NCBI GenBank assembly: GCA_025174535.1
Contig: JALBUN010000018.1
Span: forward strand, 62,001 to 126,000
Direction: 5' to 3'
From: Cantharellus purpuraceus
Taxonomy: Eukaryota > Basidiomycota > Agaricomycetes > Cantharellales > Hydnaceae
Length of the DNA stretch: 64,000 nt
Each line of letters opens with the position of its first letter. Within the stretch, counting starts at the first letter, position 1. Shown piece after piece: positions 43,627 through 57,263 of the stretch. A program made the position numbers and the translations under genes. Below the pieces are notes generated by a model. That model had not been told where the DNA came from. It did not search any database and was given only the letters and a program-made list of their open reading frames with translations.

Positions 43627-44928
43627 CTACACTCCACTGCTTGTCTCGACGTCAACTGTCACGGTGATAAACTGGTCGTGCATGGCCTGATGGAGCGCCG
43701 ACGAGCTCTGGTCACTCATTTTTACCCCAAGTAATATGTCAGAGTTCCGCAGGTCCTTGTTTACCAACAAGCGGCTATTGAACAGGACCAGAAGCGTGTT
43801 TGTGTACAGCTTGCCAAGGATCACGCCAGGCACTTGATGCAAGCCGTTGCCTTGCCAGACGTAAAAGATGAGGTCGATGATCGCCGCCAGCGCAGTCATG
43901 GTTCCCGTCTCGACAGTCAGGCGCACCACTTTGAAATTGGTTTAGTTTCAGCGTGAGCCCACTGTGAAAGATCAAAAAGCGGAAGGGACAAACGTCGAGT
44001 GAGGACACTGTTCATCTTTCCCTTGGCCCTTCTCTTGCTCAGAAGCAGCTGAATCAGGATGCAAAACTGTCAGATAGCAGAGGAAAGTAGTCAGCCCGAG
44101 GACACGCACATAGTACGTCATGCTGCCAGCAATAACTATATTAACTAGTGCACTGCTTCCAAGGCGGACCACAGCAGCGCGTGTGTGTCCTGATGAATGA
44201 TCGATCTCGCTTGGATCAGTGTACAACTACCAACGATAACCCTTCAATATTCACAGAACCTCCTTGAGTGATGCATTGAACCCATACTCACATAAAATCC
44301 AACGGCGGCGGCGCCTCCGAGTTGAAGTAGTGCAAGGAAAATAATGATGCCGGAGATAACATGCGAATGTGAGAACGACCATATACGCCAACCGAATAAC
44401 ACCTATCCATGAGCCCCCACAAAATCAAGAGATTCGTGAGTTTTCTTTTCTCTCACACTCGAAGCTGTGGAAACCCACATGGACTACGAAGCCAGCTAGA
44501 CTGGGAAGAACGGGAATATTTAACCAGGAAGTATACCTCTCATAGAGTACATCCATATTTCCCCAGCCGTATACAAACCACTGGAATGCGTCGTATGTTG
44601 CAGAAAACGTCTGGATTATGTCGATCAAGTAGATTCCATGTACTTCAAGAAAATGAGCAGTGAAAGCAACACATTGATCTCAACTACACACCGAGACATT
44701 TGATGAACCGTTGATCTTGAGGAAAATTCAGGAAATAAACGTAGACTTGCAAGCTTAGCATCCCTAATAGAGTCCAGTTGAGGACGAGGCCAATCATTCT
44801 TGGTCCCGCACTAAACCAGGGCTAGGCATTAGTTCAACTAGTATCAAAACGCTAAGACAGTGAATTTACAGCCAAATAATATCATGGTGACTCATTTCTG
44901 TGGATGCACGCGCGAGATGGTCAGCCAT
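43627..44928 (-). CDS. DUF6534-type multi-pass membrane protein
   Basis: Exon pieces on the - strand join into a typical basidiomycete DUF6534 protein. Start at 44,928 (MADHLARASTEMSHHDIIWL); after a 59-bp intron MIGLVLNWTLLGMLSLQVYV (helix 1), then HGIYLIDIIQTFSATYDAFQ (helix 2), FGWRIWSFSHSHVISGIIIF (helix), LALLQLGGAAAVGFY, RAAVVRLGSSALVNIVIAGS, and the terminal exon MVRLTVETGTMTALAAIIDL, with LGKLYTNTLLVLFNSR as the conserved end. Six or seven helices are expected, as in the family. Function is unknown; such genes form large lineage-specific families in Agaricomycetes. Several borders between 44,000 and 44,640 are approximate. Confidence 0.75.
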
Positions 44929-47760
44929 TGTGGTAAGAAGCTACCGTGGAATGGCTTTGGAAAACTGCATGAAATTAGCGCGACTTGGCGGAGATTTTCG
45001 GGGAAAGGAGGGAAACGGCACGACAGGTGCAAAACATTGGAAAGGAATGGGTATGCAAGGCAAGGTTCCACGTGCATAAAACTTGGCGCTTACATTTGTC
45101 ACAGAAAATATCTTGATGAAAGGAGAACAAGTTGGGGCATCGCCGCATCGAATCGGTGGCCAGGTGAAAAACGTTCAAGAGGGAAATGGCTTCGCTTGGG
45201 TCGCATAGTAAGAACAACAGAGCGGAAATAGTCTGATGATGACCCGAATTGCTCCATATGGAGTTGCAGCGGGGCTAGGGCAGAGTAATAGGTAACGCGC
45301 ACTGGCAGCAAATGCAGCTGAGACTTCGACCCCTGCATTTGCAACTTGATAATCTGGCCTGTATGTCTGGCATACTAATTCCAGTTTTAGTGGCACCTTG
45401 TCACCAGACTCATCCAGTGATATTGAATAAGTAGACATGTCGCAAAATACCCAGAGCCTGACCAGTTCACCCAGATTCCCACGCACAAGGCGATTCCTAC
45501 GCGTGGTGGAGCGAATTCAGATTTCTCTTATCATCCATATCATGTACCTGCCATCCATGCCCCTTTCCTCTTGCCACCATTTCTTTGTCTTTTCATGCTT
45601 CAAAGCTACGATCCCCTCAGCTTTGTCTTTGACAAGGCTGTCTGACGCCCTACTCGTAAACAGCCAGTATCTGCTACGCTTGCTTCCATTGCTATTGTGC
45701 TGATAGCCTAGGCACAACTGGCGTGATTCTCCCCAATACACCTACAGTAAACACCATGAATTGTAAGTCCAATATTACGAACCTCAGGTATTTTCTTTTC
45801 TTCTATTTTTTTTTTTTTTTTCCTACTAATAGTTTATCTACAGATCCGGTGATTTGAATAAGAGGGTTAAGAAGAATTTGAGTCTTGAACATTAACGTAG
45901 TAAGAGCGCATAGGGGAGCGACAGGAACAACATGGTACCGTTATGCACACATGAAGCCCCACACCGAGTCCCGGCGATGCGCAAGCAAGCGATTTGTAGT
46001 CGTTACTCGCTGCCACCGCGTCATTACGTCATTACAAGGAATGATTTATGTTTGTAAGCTGCCTCCAAGACACACAATTACCTGCAGGTTGGGAAACACA
46101 AATGATGGCATACCGAAGTGTAAGTTCACGTATGATAACGCCATCACTTAATTTGGCTTTAGTGGGTCCATGGACTGATCCGTGCACAAGCTCTTAACGG
46201 GCGGGTTACTCTCGTAAAATGTGAGTCGTAGAAATAGTTGTGCTCTCTTGACGAAGATTTAGCTATGAAATGGTTTACCCTCAACGTGAACTCGTGTGGG
46301 TGCACAAGTTCGGCGGGGTACTGAAATTTACCTGTGTGTTCGAGCCCCCAAGGTCAGGCAAGCAAAAACCAGAAGTTTGAATTTTCACTAATGGATGAGT
46401 CCCTCACGTCTGGACCTACTGGTACTAGTAGGTTGATGAAGCCTTTTCCTAGTGGTAAGTTGGTAACGAGGGGGTATTCATATTGTTGGTGTGAAATCGG
46501 TGTGTTGTTTGTTTCATACTTTCCTTGACTTTCGGTTATCAGTCGCGGTCTTAGTAAGAGTCTTGGCTTTGTCTGGCATTCATATCTATCACCATCTGGA
46601 TCCCCTTCTCCTCGGAACAGTATCTCCGCAATATCCATACTTTAGCTCATGGGGTTTGATACAGAATGTCGAGAAAGAAGTATATGTAGAAAACTCTATG
46701 TTTAAATGTAATAGGTGTTCGAGCAATAGGGTAACATTTAGGCAAGATCAAACTAGAGAGCATTGCATTCACGCCAGAAGCCATGCTACCGCTAGTAATA
46801 TGGTACGGGCCGTACTCGTCAGAGTCCATATAGATCTAATGTGCTATGGATACAGTTACAGTGCGCGGCTCTATGGCCGGGAGTCTATGAACCGGTTCGC
46901 ATCAGTATATCAGAAGAGTCTATCTAGGATTGGATTGCATCAACTTTATATATACTTCCCTCGCGACTCGAAGACCAGTCCACAAAGCCAGAGAGAAGGT
47001 CAGTCTGAGCAGGTAAAAGCCCTCCTGAACCATAGCGGTGGTAAACCTGACGTGCTGGGGGAAGAGTCTGGTATACAGCGCAAAAGGGATTGCGTAAGGT
47101 GACGATGCTTTAGCACACCTACGTAGATCATCTCCACATCAATCCGGATAAGAGTGAATGATTTTGCCGCGCTGACCGCCTTGTGTTATATTCCATAAAA
47201 CATAACGGTTAAGTACCTGCTAGGGCCTACTTTAGACCTAGCAGAGTGTGTGTGCGTCTTGTAATAACTGTTAGCAGACTGTACTGAGGTAATCAGAGAT
47301 GAATTCAGTTTGCTAATGATTATTAGCTAACACCTCTCTACAGCTAATGCTTAGAAGATTGGGAAGACCCTAACACTTAAATACCGAGTAGGCCTTGCAT
47401 ACACATGGTCCTCTGGGGGTGATTAGGGCTGATTGCCCTCATTTGATCGGGCCTGATATGATGTATTCCCACAGGAGGTGATATCCCACTAGCGGTGAGA
47501 ACAAGGCCAACAAACCGAACCTGGATACAAGTTCAAAACCGTCTTATAAGCATGAGGCGCCTCCTCCCGTTCTTCAACCTCAAAGCCTACGGCCGTGGTT
47601 CCTCGTCCTCTATAATTCTCTTTCGTATTTCTTTCACACTTTCTCGAAACTGGAGCTGGACTCCTGATTCTTTCGCCACTCTCCTTTTATATTGTTTCTA
47701 CTGTGCCTTGAGTTCTTTGACGACAGGCTTCGTTCACGTTTTAAGTCTTAATTAGCAATT
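44929..47760. other. Intergenic, no gene seen
   Basis: 2.8 kb with only unsupported frames. It includes a 16-base T run at about 45,806-45,821 and the AT-rich 5' side of the secreted-protein gene. A 103-codon - strand frame at 45,175-45,486 has some protein-like character (PLKLELVCQTYRPDYQVANA) but no partner exons or known motif. Confidence 0.35.
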
Positions 47761-50611
47761 ATGTTTACGTTCGCGACCGTTGTTGTTGCTCTCTTCACAA
47801 CCACCCAAGCCGCCAATGACTGGTCTGTACCATGCACCAACCGCTCCTGCTCTTACGATTTCGCGGGTAATGAGAAGACTGCACCGACCTCCATGTTGAT
47901 TGTATGCGTTCCAGCTACCGTTCGTACGGCGTTCTTGATGCTCATCCCTCACCTACTGGTATAGAATGGCCCACACCAAATTCTATCCGGTAACTTCTAT
48001 GCCATGCTCTTGCTACTTAAAAAACGTTTTTTTCATACCCTTCCAATTCTTGAAAGATATCACGCCTGCTGCAGGCTGGCTAATCATGGACTGCAGCCCT
48101 ACCTGGTCCAATGGTTCGCATGCCATTCGCATGGTGTGCGCGGGGACACCTCAACAGACGGCACATTGCAGCCACCTTGACGATAATGGAGGGGCGCCGA
48201 ATACAGTTGTCCGTCTGCCAGAAAATGTGCGTACATCCCGTCCTCCCTCTCGCCTTCGTCGACCATCATATATCTTATCCTGTGTGCTTCAGTGCGGCAT
48301 AGGGCCCTTTGCACACGTGAACCGCACGTTCACACCCACCAATCAATCCGTACCATTCAATGTTACGCGCCAAGGTGGCAGTTCCCCAAACGTGCGCGGT
48401 CTAATTCTCGACTACAACTTTGAGAGCATTCCCGAATCGTACGTCAATATTCAATCTTCTGCCTTCCGCCTTCTCCAATTGTTATCATGGCAGGCGTGGA
48501 ACCCTGAACCTCTCGCTCGCGGCCTCCAATGTGAATTCCCCCACACCAGTGCGAAAACGGGGCCGTTCTCGTGTTTATACCAGAGGTAAGGTCAGTTTTG
48601 AACCCTTGATACTGTAATTCTGATAACTGCTTTTCGTCTTTCTATTTCTAGCTGCACCCGCTGCTGTCAAGCCTTCCGCTGTCAAGCCTTCCGCTGTCAA
48701 GCCTTCCGCTGTCAAGCCTTCCGCTGTCAAGTCTTCCGCTGTTCAGCCTTCTGTTGTCAAGCCCTTGTCCGCCGCCAAGCCTCCTTCTACTTCATCCGCT
48801 GTCAAGTCTTCCGTTGTCACGCCCTTGTCCACCGTCAAGCCTTCTTCTACTTCATCCGTTGTCACACCTTTGTCCACTGTCAAGTCTTCTTCCACTTCAT
48901 CCGCTGTCAACTCCGTAAATACAGCAGTGTCATCCACTGCCTCATCCGCAGCCCGTGAGCCCCTTCACTTCTTCTATCCTCTTCTCAACTCCCACCTTCC
49001 CATGTTCCACTTCCATCCTGTTTAGCCGCCGCCAGCACTTCCGAGTCCCTGAAGTCCACATCAATCCCTATCAAGTTAAACAACCAGTCCTTCACGCTGG
49101 TAGATGCCTCAGTAAAGTGCACATCGTCGCAAGGCAATCTCGCAGGAAGTGCCAACCTGAAAATCGACGTCGATGCCAACATTGATGCGGCGGTAACGTT
49201 TGGGTACACGTTTTCTGGATCGATTGTGCCGCTCAAAATCCTTGACGTGGGTGGTTCAGGCCATACTTTATTGCCTAGGCTGACTATTTATATATAGCTG
49301 TCAATGAGTGCAAGCAAGTCCTTCTAATCTTTTATACTACATGAATTCTAATGGTTCAATCAGGCTTGACTGGCCAGGCCCTCGCTACTTTCCACATCGA
49401 AAGTCTAGCCCAGGTACACCACTTCCAGACTTGAAAGAGAACCGCACTTCATGCTGTCATTCTAGGGCACATATGACACCGGCTCCCTGGCTCTTTTCAA
49501 GAGCGGTCTCCCAGGACTCACCATCCCTGGCATCATCACTCTCGGCCCCACGTTCTCCATCAACTCACTGTCCGGGCTAACGGGAGTCGAGTTCGGGGCA
49601 GCCGCATCAATAACCACCGACACCAAGTTCCCCAACTTGCAGTTCACATTCCCACAGTCAAAGACCCCAGAGTCGGTTTTACCGCAAACCGACGCCAACT
49701 GTATGTGTTCCAGTCCTATCTTTTCCAAATTTGCGTTCATGAGGCGGCATACTCCAGCGTTCCAGCTCTCTGTATCTAACCCTTCGGTTGATTTTAAGGG
49801 TCAGTTGTCGGGCCATATCGTTCCTCGCGTAAGTTACTTTTACTTCGCTTCTTATCACATGAGCAGGAGCAAATGTTGAATAATTGATTGCCGCACAGTT
49901 CGACTTTGGTGTAAGCCTTGGCACCAGCAATGCCGCCACTGCTGCCTTCTTCATGAACATTGATTTGAGTGGAACCGCCGAGCTTCAATTCAGGGCCGGC
50001 GTTGCCGCTGCACAGGCCGCGAAAGCTGCGTCCGTCGCTCCTGCCGCCTCTCCAGCCGTTGCTGCTGCTGCGACGCCAGCAGCGGCTGTCGCACGCCGTG
50101 CCATTCCCGTGAACGGCTGCGTTAATGTGAGAGTTGGGGTAGACATCAACGCTGGAGTCATTGGTTCGATCCCAGGTATCGCCTCCAAGTCCCAGACATT
50201 CCCGCTCTTCTCGGCATCGAAGCCACTGTTTACAGTGCGTTAGGTTATGTTGATTTATCTCCCTTGTGCTGACGACGATTTGTGAAGAAATGCGTTGGTA
50301 CAGGATTTAGTGCACCTGCACCTGCTGCGCCTGCCCCGTCCGCACGAGGCATTTCAGGAGGTTCTACCATTGCTCGTGCCGCCCGATACGCTAGCCTCGA
50401 AGTCGAGAGGCGCGCCGCAGCTCCTCCCTTAAAGATAACCCCTCCAAAGGCGGCTCCCCCGACTGTAGGATCTCCCACCGCCTCAGGCGAGATCTCCCAA
50501 TCCACGAACCCTGCGATCAACCTGCTCAAACCCCAGAAGTCCACTGCTAGCACAACTCAATTGGATTGCGCCAACGTGCAAGCTCTCAGTAGCTTAATCA
50601 AAGTCTTCTGA
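47761..50611 (+). CDS. Secreted DUF7223-like protein with Ser/Pro repeat linker
   Basis: Starts MFTFATVVVALFTTTQAAND, a clear signal peptide, then C-T-N-R-S-C-S-Y-D. Later exons give DITPAAGWLIMDCSPTWSNG and HLDDNGGAPNTVVRLPENC, then GPFAHVNRTFTPTNQSVPFN (the N-terminal Cys-rich module of this secreted basidiomycete family). A linker at 48,660-48,960 is a pentapeptide repeat. The C-terminal module has VDASVKCTSSQGNLAG, IDVDANIDAAVTFGYTFSGS, GLTIPGIITLGPTFSINSLS, FDFGVSLGTSNAATAAFFMN and CVNVRVGVDINAGVIGSIPG, beta-rich repeats typical of DUF7223. Many small introns (pieces lie in all three frames); exact borders were not resolved. Extracellular, probably wall- or surface-associated; no enzymatic motif is seen. 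Confidence 0.72.
48660..48780 (+). repeat. 15-bp coding tandem repeat (AVKPS)
   Basis: GCTGTCAAGCCTTCC is repeated exactly four times and then with single-base changes, encoding A-V-K-P-S units. Diverged units with S-S-T-S-S-A-V continue to about 48,960. It lies in the linker of the secreted protein and is probably length-variable and O-glycosylated. Confidence 0.85.
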
Positions 50612-53175
50612 GTTGCGGTGGCTGTTGAAATGAGGGTCCATAGCTCATCCCCTTCTCCTCTCTAGACCACCCACCTCTCATCCGGTTTGACTGTATCAAA
50701 ATCCATAAATTGATGCGTCACATTTCCGGACTTGAGCAGATTGGAGCACGAAAGCATACATGATTTAAGACTCGCCCTTGCCTGCATCTACCCAAGGATC
50801 CCAGCTCACTCTAAGATTTGATGCTCTAAGCTTGAATGATAAAATTGTCTGCTCTCCGAACGAAGTCACTTGCTCCCACGGGAATTCCAGCCGCCTTCGA
50901 ACAGCCCTGTAGGTAGGTATAAGGGCCGTGTGGCGTCTTGTAAGCAACCCCGTCACCATGAGGATATGACATTATCAAGACTGATTGATGTGTCGGATTC
51001 GGATGTCCCTGTCACCTACATGTCATCAGAGGTAAGCTACTATAACGTGATGGGGACCAGCCTACACTAGCACAGGTCACACATATGTGGTCTGAAAGTC
51101 ACCACAGGATTGAATAACCCACACTATCAGGCGAGGTTTTGGCTCGGCGTCAGGATGAAATCGATGTTCATCGCTGAAAGGGGAGTCAAGTTCCTCAGTC
51201 ATAGTGCGCATGAGAGGGTGTTGAGGTGCACTCGAGGGAATACTATGTCTGAGCATGGGTCGGACAGGATTGACCTCACGGAAACTCATTTTAGGCGTGG
51301 TTATCTCCGGACGAATGCCCACTTGCATGCGGCAGACCCAAGCCATCTCCAGGAAACGACCATGCTAAAACAAAGTAATGTGTGGTATGTTGTTGGAGTT
51401 GTTTTTATTATGTTGTTGTGGTTCTTGGTTGTTTTAAGATGCTTCAACGTCCATTTTCCACACTCGCACTCAGTACTCAGCCGAGTGACAACGCTGTAGG
51501 CAAGGCTCGCGCTAATATTCAGTACACTGGTAAATATACAACAGTACAGAGGTAACATACATAGTCCAATCAATAATACGTGACAAGAGGTGGCGGCAAA
51601 GTGTTTCTGGATACCCAAAGCTCAAGTCGGAGACGAATTGAAGTTGCCCTGAACACCCTCATCGAATCATGAGAAAATTTATAAGTGGTACGGAAGATTA
51701 AGGTGAGCCCCGCACATAGTGAATAGGGGGCGAGAATCTCACCCAAACCACTCACCTGCCTAACATAGGCTGACTGCTTTATTAATAGGAGCTCCTGTAG
51801 GGATCGGGGTAGATTGGGACATTGCCTTATATTAGATGAGCTTGCGTAACTCGCATGCCAGGCTCAAGTCGACTATGGAAGGCAGCTAGCTGTCACTGAC
51901 AAAGGTCGACGCGTAGACTATGTGCTTGGAGCCTCATTCGCGGCGGTTGTTGCCACTTGCAGAAATTTGTCGCCTTGTGTTATGCACAATGATGCGTGCG
52001 GCATTGTCTGTATTTATAAAGTGGTGCTTCATTGCGTCATCAAAGCCGTTTCTAGGATCGACCCCAACAGGATGGCGGTGTTCCCGTTGATTCTCCGCTC
52101 ATACTTACAGTTATGGCGTGGACCATGCAGCTGTGGACTGCCCGCGTGACGCTAATGTCATGGGTCGCCCGAGAGACGTCGCCTTCGCATCTCAGCGTTC
52201 CAACTTTGGCAGTCTGCGTCTCACAATCGTGTCAGACAAAAAAGCGTTGAAGTTGAGAAATTCTAGCGACGAGTCCTATAGCAACCAGCGGGGAAGGAAA
52301 GGAGTTCAAGTCGATGAGGACAGGCCACTTTGGACCCTGGGTAAGGCAAAAAGACCCGGCCGCTGCGTGCATATGTGGACAGAGGGACACTGACTCACCA
52401 AATTGGAGGTGAACGTGGAGATTCAGCTGAGGCCACCGCCACGCAGTTCGTGTGCCGACACCTGGGGCGCAGTTCAAACTATGGTCTGCTGGCGTACGTT
52501 ACATGGAGTATTTTCTCATAAGGGTGGACATTGTAATCGAAGAATTAAGGACCATTGGTCAGGGCTTTGATTACACTTGGGACTGGGAGCTGAAATAAAC
52601 GAGAGGGCGGTCGGTGGCGCTTACGCACAAAGCTGCTTGTTAGGGAATCCTGGGCTTAGGGCGTGTGAACCGTAAAACTGCCACAATGCGATAACTCCAA
52701 GATAACTATGAAGTCGGAAGGGGGATGTCGATGCCAGTGAATTGAACCCGATTGGTGAACAAGTCAATGGCCATGCTCCACATAAAAACCCACGAGGCGC
52801 ATGATGACACTAAATAGAAATCGCCGGGTTTTGTGCCTGGCTTACATAATACACCGCTGCTCTTCTCTAACGCTGCTCTGGCGGGGCTGTGGAGACACCA
52901 CTTGGATAAATTTCTCATGTTACTCGCCCAGCTGACCCACTACGTCGTATAAATCCCTCCACATAATAACAGCACACCGACATAATCCTTGTATATTTCC
53001 TGATCGCCTGCACATTGGTGGTTGGTTACTCGGGTCCGGCCACAGGCCCGTTGTGATACTTTACTTGGTTAATTCAGCCTAGTGCGTGAAACCCAGAGCT
53101 CTCCGGATCCCCCATTGATATTCGACATGGCTACGTTTCCCCTTACTATTTCTCTCAATCACTCGTGCCTTTCTC
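50612..53175. other. Intergenic, no gene seen
   Basis: 2.6 kb with short frames only. The last few hundred bases before the laccase include an AT-rich stretch with TATAAATCCC near 52,947, about 225 bp upstream of the laccase start, which might be its TATA element. Confidence 0.35.
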
Positions 53176-55825
53176 ATGATTTTCTACCTTCTCTTAATAC
53201 TTCTTGTTGCTGCAGTCCGGGGTGCCGTTGTGTCTCATCAGTTCGAGTTGGCAGCAAAAGACATTGCGCCGGATGGCTTCAAGCGAAGTGCTTCACTCGT
53301 GAATGGTGTATTTCCCGGACCATTGGTGTCAGCGAACAAGGGAGATGTTATCAAGGTTAATGTCACAAACTGTCTTCTCGATCCGACTATGCGTCGCAGC
53401 ACCAGCATTGTGAGTGAACTATTTTTTTAATGGTCATCACTCACCCATATCTACAGCATTGGCATGGTATAGTGCGACACATCACTGTCATCGCGTAGTG
53501 TTCGTTTCTAACGATGTATTAGCTTCAACCTCGTGATGCATTGTACGTGGTTAGCTAACTTCAATTTTCGTATTTTCTTATGGCGGTGAAACAGCAACGA
53601 CGGTGCTTCTTTTGTCACACAGTGTCCCATTTCGCAGAAGTGAGGATGAATCTCCCACTCATTACGACTTCTGACCCACTCGACAGTCAATCCTATCTTG
53701 ACACTATTCTTCCCGAGAAGCAAACTGGGACCTACTGGTATTTTCCATTGATGCTTGGCCATCTCTCCCTCTCTAAAGCCGTTCGCAGGTACCATAGTCA
53801 CCTCAGCACCCAGTACGTTGACGGAATTCGTGGTCCTCTCATCATATGTGCGTTTTGAAGAGCAATCGATCGTATTGTGCTGAGACTTATTCCATGCAAA
53901 CAGACGACCCAGAAGATCCCCAGCGGCATTTGTACGATGTGGATGATTCACATACGTGCGTATATCATGGAAGCTGATGCCCTCTTATGAAGTCAATTTT
54001 CGACATCTTGTTAGAATCATAACCTTGGCAGATTGGTATCACAACACCGCTCTCAACGCAACAAGTGAGTTCATTAAACAGTTCAATTGAAGCGATGGGC
54101 TCAATTGCGTCAGATTCCTTTGTTGCTGGAAGCATCGAACCTTCCCCGGATGTTGCTCTTGTCAATGGCATCGGCAGATTTCCTGAAGGACCTTCCATCC
54201 CTTGGGCTAGGATCAACATCCAACCTGGGAAACGTTACCGCTTCCGTGTTATCAATATGTCTGCTGCAGGTAAGCGCAGTGGTTTTTACTGATAACGCTA
54301 AACTATAATCATAACTTATAGGCGCTTTTGAATTTTCGATTGATAAACACTGCATGACGGTCATCGAGGCTGATGGTAACATTTGTGTTTTCTACGAGAT
54401 GATTGCATTTACAACATCGGTGTCATTCTGGCAGGCGTTGCACACAGGCCATATACGGTAGACTCTCTCCCCGTGTTAGCTGGGCAGCGTTACAGTATCG
54501 TTGTAAGTTACATTCATCACACGCCAGCCCGATTCCTTTGTTCATTGCTACTAAAGGTTAAGGCTAATCAAAAAGTAGATAACTACTGTACGCTTCTGTC
54601 TTTCCTCCCTCTGTGTAGCTCATAATAGGCCAAAACAGGGGTCAGCCCAATAATGAGCGACATCTTTCCCGGTTGTACGTACATGTTCTCATGCGCTCAT
54701 CCTTTCCTTCTCATTCAGGCCGCCTGCAGTTAAGGGACCCACAAACAGCACGTTTGCGGTCCTTCACTATGATGGGGCCCCCGGTGCCGATCCCACCATT
54801 CCCCCACCTCTTGGTCTGACAAACGGCAGCGTCGAGTTCAAGGAGTTCAAGCTCGAAGTGAGCGATGAAAGCGAATCATCTATTCACAACGCTTATGAGT
54901 TCTATAGCCCCTTGAGAATCCAGGGGCTCCTCGTGGAGACAGGCCGGCTGATCAGGTCCTCAATCTCACATTTGCTCCAGATGTAGCCCACCACCTCAAT
55001 GGGAACTCTTGGGCAAGTATATCACGTCTAGCCGTTTGTCGTGAGTGCTCAGATATCGGTATTTAGCTCATCAATGGTTCACGATACAAATCTCCTTCTG
55101 TGCCGACATTATTGAATATCTTAGCCAACGACTTTACAAATGAGTTCGCAGACATCTAGTGTTATTATCGCTCATATGCTCACAAACTCCACCAGCTCAC
55201 AATTCGCATCATCTGAGAATACCTTCATTTTGAAACATAATGCTCTTATCGAGGTAAACCTCATCGGTGGCGCTGGTCATCCATTCCATCTTCAGTATGT
55301 GATACTGTCTATACCTCAATTTTCAACCGCCTCATCATTTCTTCTCTTCAGCGGACACACCTTTGATGTTATCCAATCCGCCAGTGGTGGCCCTGCAAAC
55401 TTTAAAAACCCTCCCAGACGCGATGTTGTTTCTAGCGGAGGCACTGCCGACACTCCCGTACGTCTTAGGTTTGTCACAGACAACCCTGGTGAGTCACAGA
55501 TATACTGGCGTAGATGGTCCTTCTTGACAGCCATGATCAGGTCCTTGGTTTTTGCACTGTCATATTGAATGGCATTTCAGTACGTCTTCAAACGCAGCGT
55601 ATGATCAGAAACTCGTTGCATCTGACATGATTTGTGTAGCTTCTGGCCTTGCTGCCGTCATGGCTGAAGACCCCAAGGGTAAGCAAGTATGCTTGCGGCC
55701 TCGTAATGCACCGACCCCATTTCCTTTCTCTAGCCATCCAATCCGGACCAAAGTCTGTTCAACCAAGTGCCCAATGGGACCGACTCTGCGATATTTACAA
55801 CAAACTCCCTCTTGAGCTTCAATGA
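53176..55825 (+). CDS. Laccase / multicopper oxidase
   Basis: A secreted phenol oxidase that oxidises aromatics and reduces O2 to water. Signal peptide MIFYLLLILLVAAVRGAV; the mature protein starts near SHQFELAAKDIAPDGFKRS. With about a dozen 45-70 bp introns, all four copper signatures are found: HWHG at 53,457 (continuing I-L-Q-P-R-D-A, then NDGASFVTQCPIS), YWYHSHLSTQYVDGIRGPL at about 53,735-53,845, HPFHLHGHTFDVI at 55,278-55,375 (split by an intron), and GPWFLHCHIEWHFTSGLA at 55,541 on. Leu ten residues after the T1 Cys is the axial position. The C-terminus is QWDRLCDIYNKLPLELQ, stop 55,823-55,825. Stops in simple frames are intronic, so the gene looks intact. The usual Cys in Q-Y-C-D-G is Val and its expected partner motif S-C-D-P is also missing. 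Confidence 0.9.
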
Positions 55826-57263
55826 AGCCTCTTTCCAACTGCATTGGCATTCATTATATGAAATGCGTCCCTTCATTTGTTTCAGTAGTTATTGTTGCGG
55901 AAAGTCTTGCGAGAGCAAATTCATTGGGTTTAACTCGATAGCTAAATGCTTTATGAGCGCACCTACCTGTTGCTCATGTGGGTCGTTTAGCAACTTCGTG
56001 GAAATCCTCAAGTTGATGGCTAGTGAAGGTTGTCTGCCTCACATATGGAGAGATGCCAGCAAGGCGTATACCGGCTCTTTCGATGTTGTGCGCAAACCAG
56101 CATCCTGTTCATTCATGAAGTTCACATGGATAGGCGGTCACAGTTCAGATTGTTCTCGCTGTCAGTCCAAATTTAATTGCTGCATGCCAATAAGGGTTCA
56201 TTGCATTTGGTGACACGCTCAGCGTATCACTATTCCTCCAATTCTCCACTCAGGCTTGTGCGAGCATTACAAGTCTTATCGAGCTCATCTACCGTAGCCT
56301 GCATGCGGGAAAAAAAAGGGGGAAGGGGGTATCTAAAAACTGCAAGTGGTGCGCGGAACGAACTCCCGAGACTAAAAGCTGGCCCAGTGATCAGCTTAAA
56401 TTGAGCGCGCTTACCAGGAGCCATTCACCCTCGGGTTGAATTGCTTTGTCTTAGCTTGATAATTAATCCGTTTAGGGTCTCCTGACCGTAATGCAAATCT
56501 TTGCAGCGCGTATATTAGCGCTCCGGCGGAAATTTCCTCTATAGCTATTATTTACAGCGCTCATATCATATGTGCCGGCCAAAAGCTGTCGCCGTTTTGA
56601 GAAGACCTGGCCAAGTACTATCCTAATAATTAATCATCAAATGCGGGGAAACGGATAGAGGGGACATATATTCAAACATAGTAAGTACCACCGGACATGG
56701 TCTCGAGCCGGCATCATGATGAACACATAGCGCCGCAGTACGATGCCCCAGAACTACTCTGGCTGTACTGGCTGTATTGGATTGCTGCATATAGATAAGC
56801 TGTCTTATCTCGACGCGTCAGGGTCACCCGCGTTTCGCATAAACAACCTGCCAGTGAGTTCTGATTGGTTCTTGTCAAGTGATATTATTATTAGTGATAG
56901 ATGTACTTTTGAAAGCATTTTAAGTATTCATTTGTGTGATCTTGGAGTTGGAAACTGGGGGCTTGAATTGGACAACAATACGCTTTTGGAAACGGGACCC
57001 TTGCCTTCTTTGTCTGGACACTAAAAAAACCTATCTCAGTTGAAGCTGAAGCACCGATGTCTCATGGGATTCAAATCTTATCCGATTTCCCACCACGCGC
57101 CAACATCTAAACGCAAAGCCGTCACATACCGGTGAGACTGAGGGAAAAAGCACATATTCTTGTCTGTTGGGGCCGTGAAAGACTATTCGTCCTTTGGCAG
57201 TCTTAGAGCATGTCTGTCTTGCCGGTGCATGTGCGTGACTAGCATCGTTCCCTCGCAATAGCC
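55826..57263. other. Intergenic between convergent genes, no gene seen
   Basis: Downstream of the laccase (+) and of the But2-like gene (-). A purine run GAAAAAAAAGGGGGAAGGGGG lies near 56,308-56,328. The frames at 55,767-56,213 and 56,743-57,024 have no recognisable features. Confidence 0.35.

Noticed and set aside
45175..45486. Possible - strand gene (103 codons)
   Set aside because: No partner exons, signal or known motif; overlapping frames on both strands are equally open.
46491..47102. 203-codon + strand frame
   Set aside because: The composition is not protein-like and no domain is recognisable; likely chance.
53176..55825. Laccase as a pseudogene because of many stops
   Set aside because: Each stop tested falls between a GT donor and an AG acceptor 45-100 bp apart, and all four copper motifs rejoin in phase.
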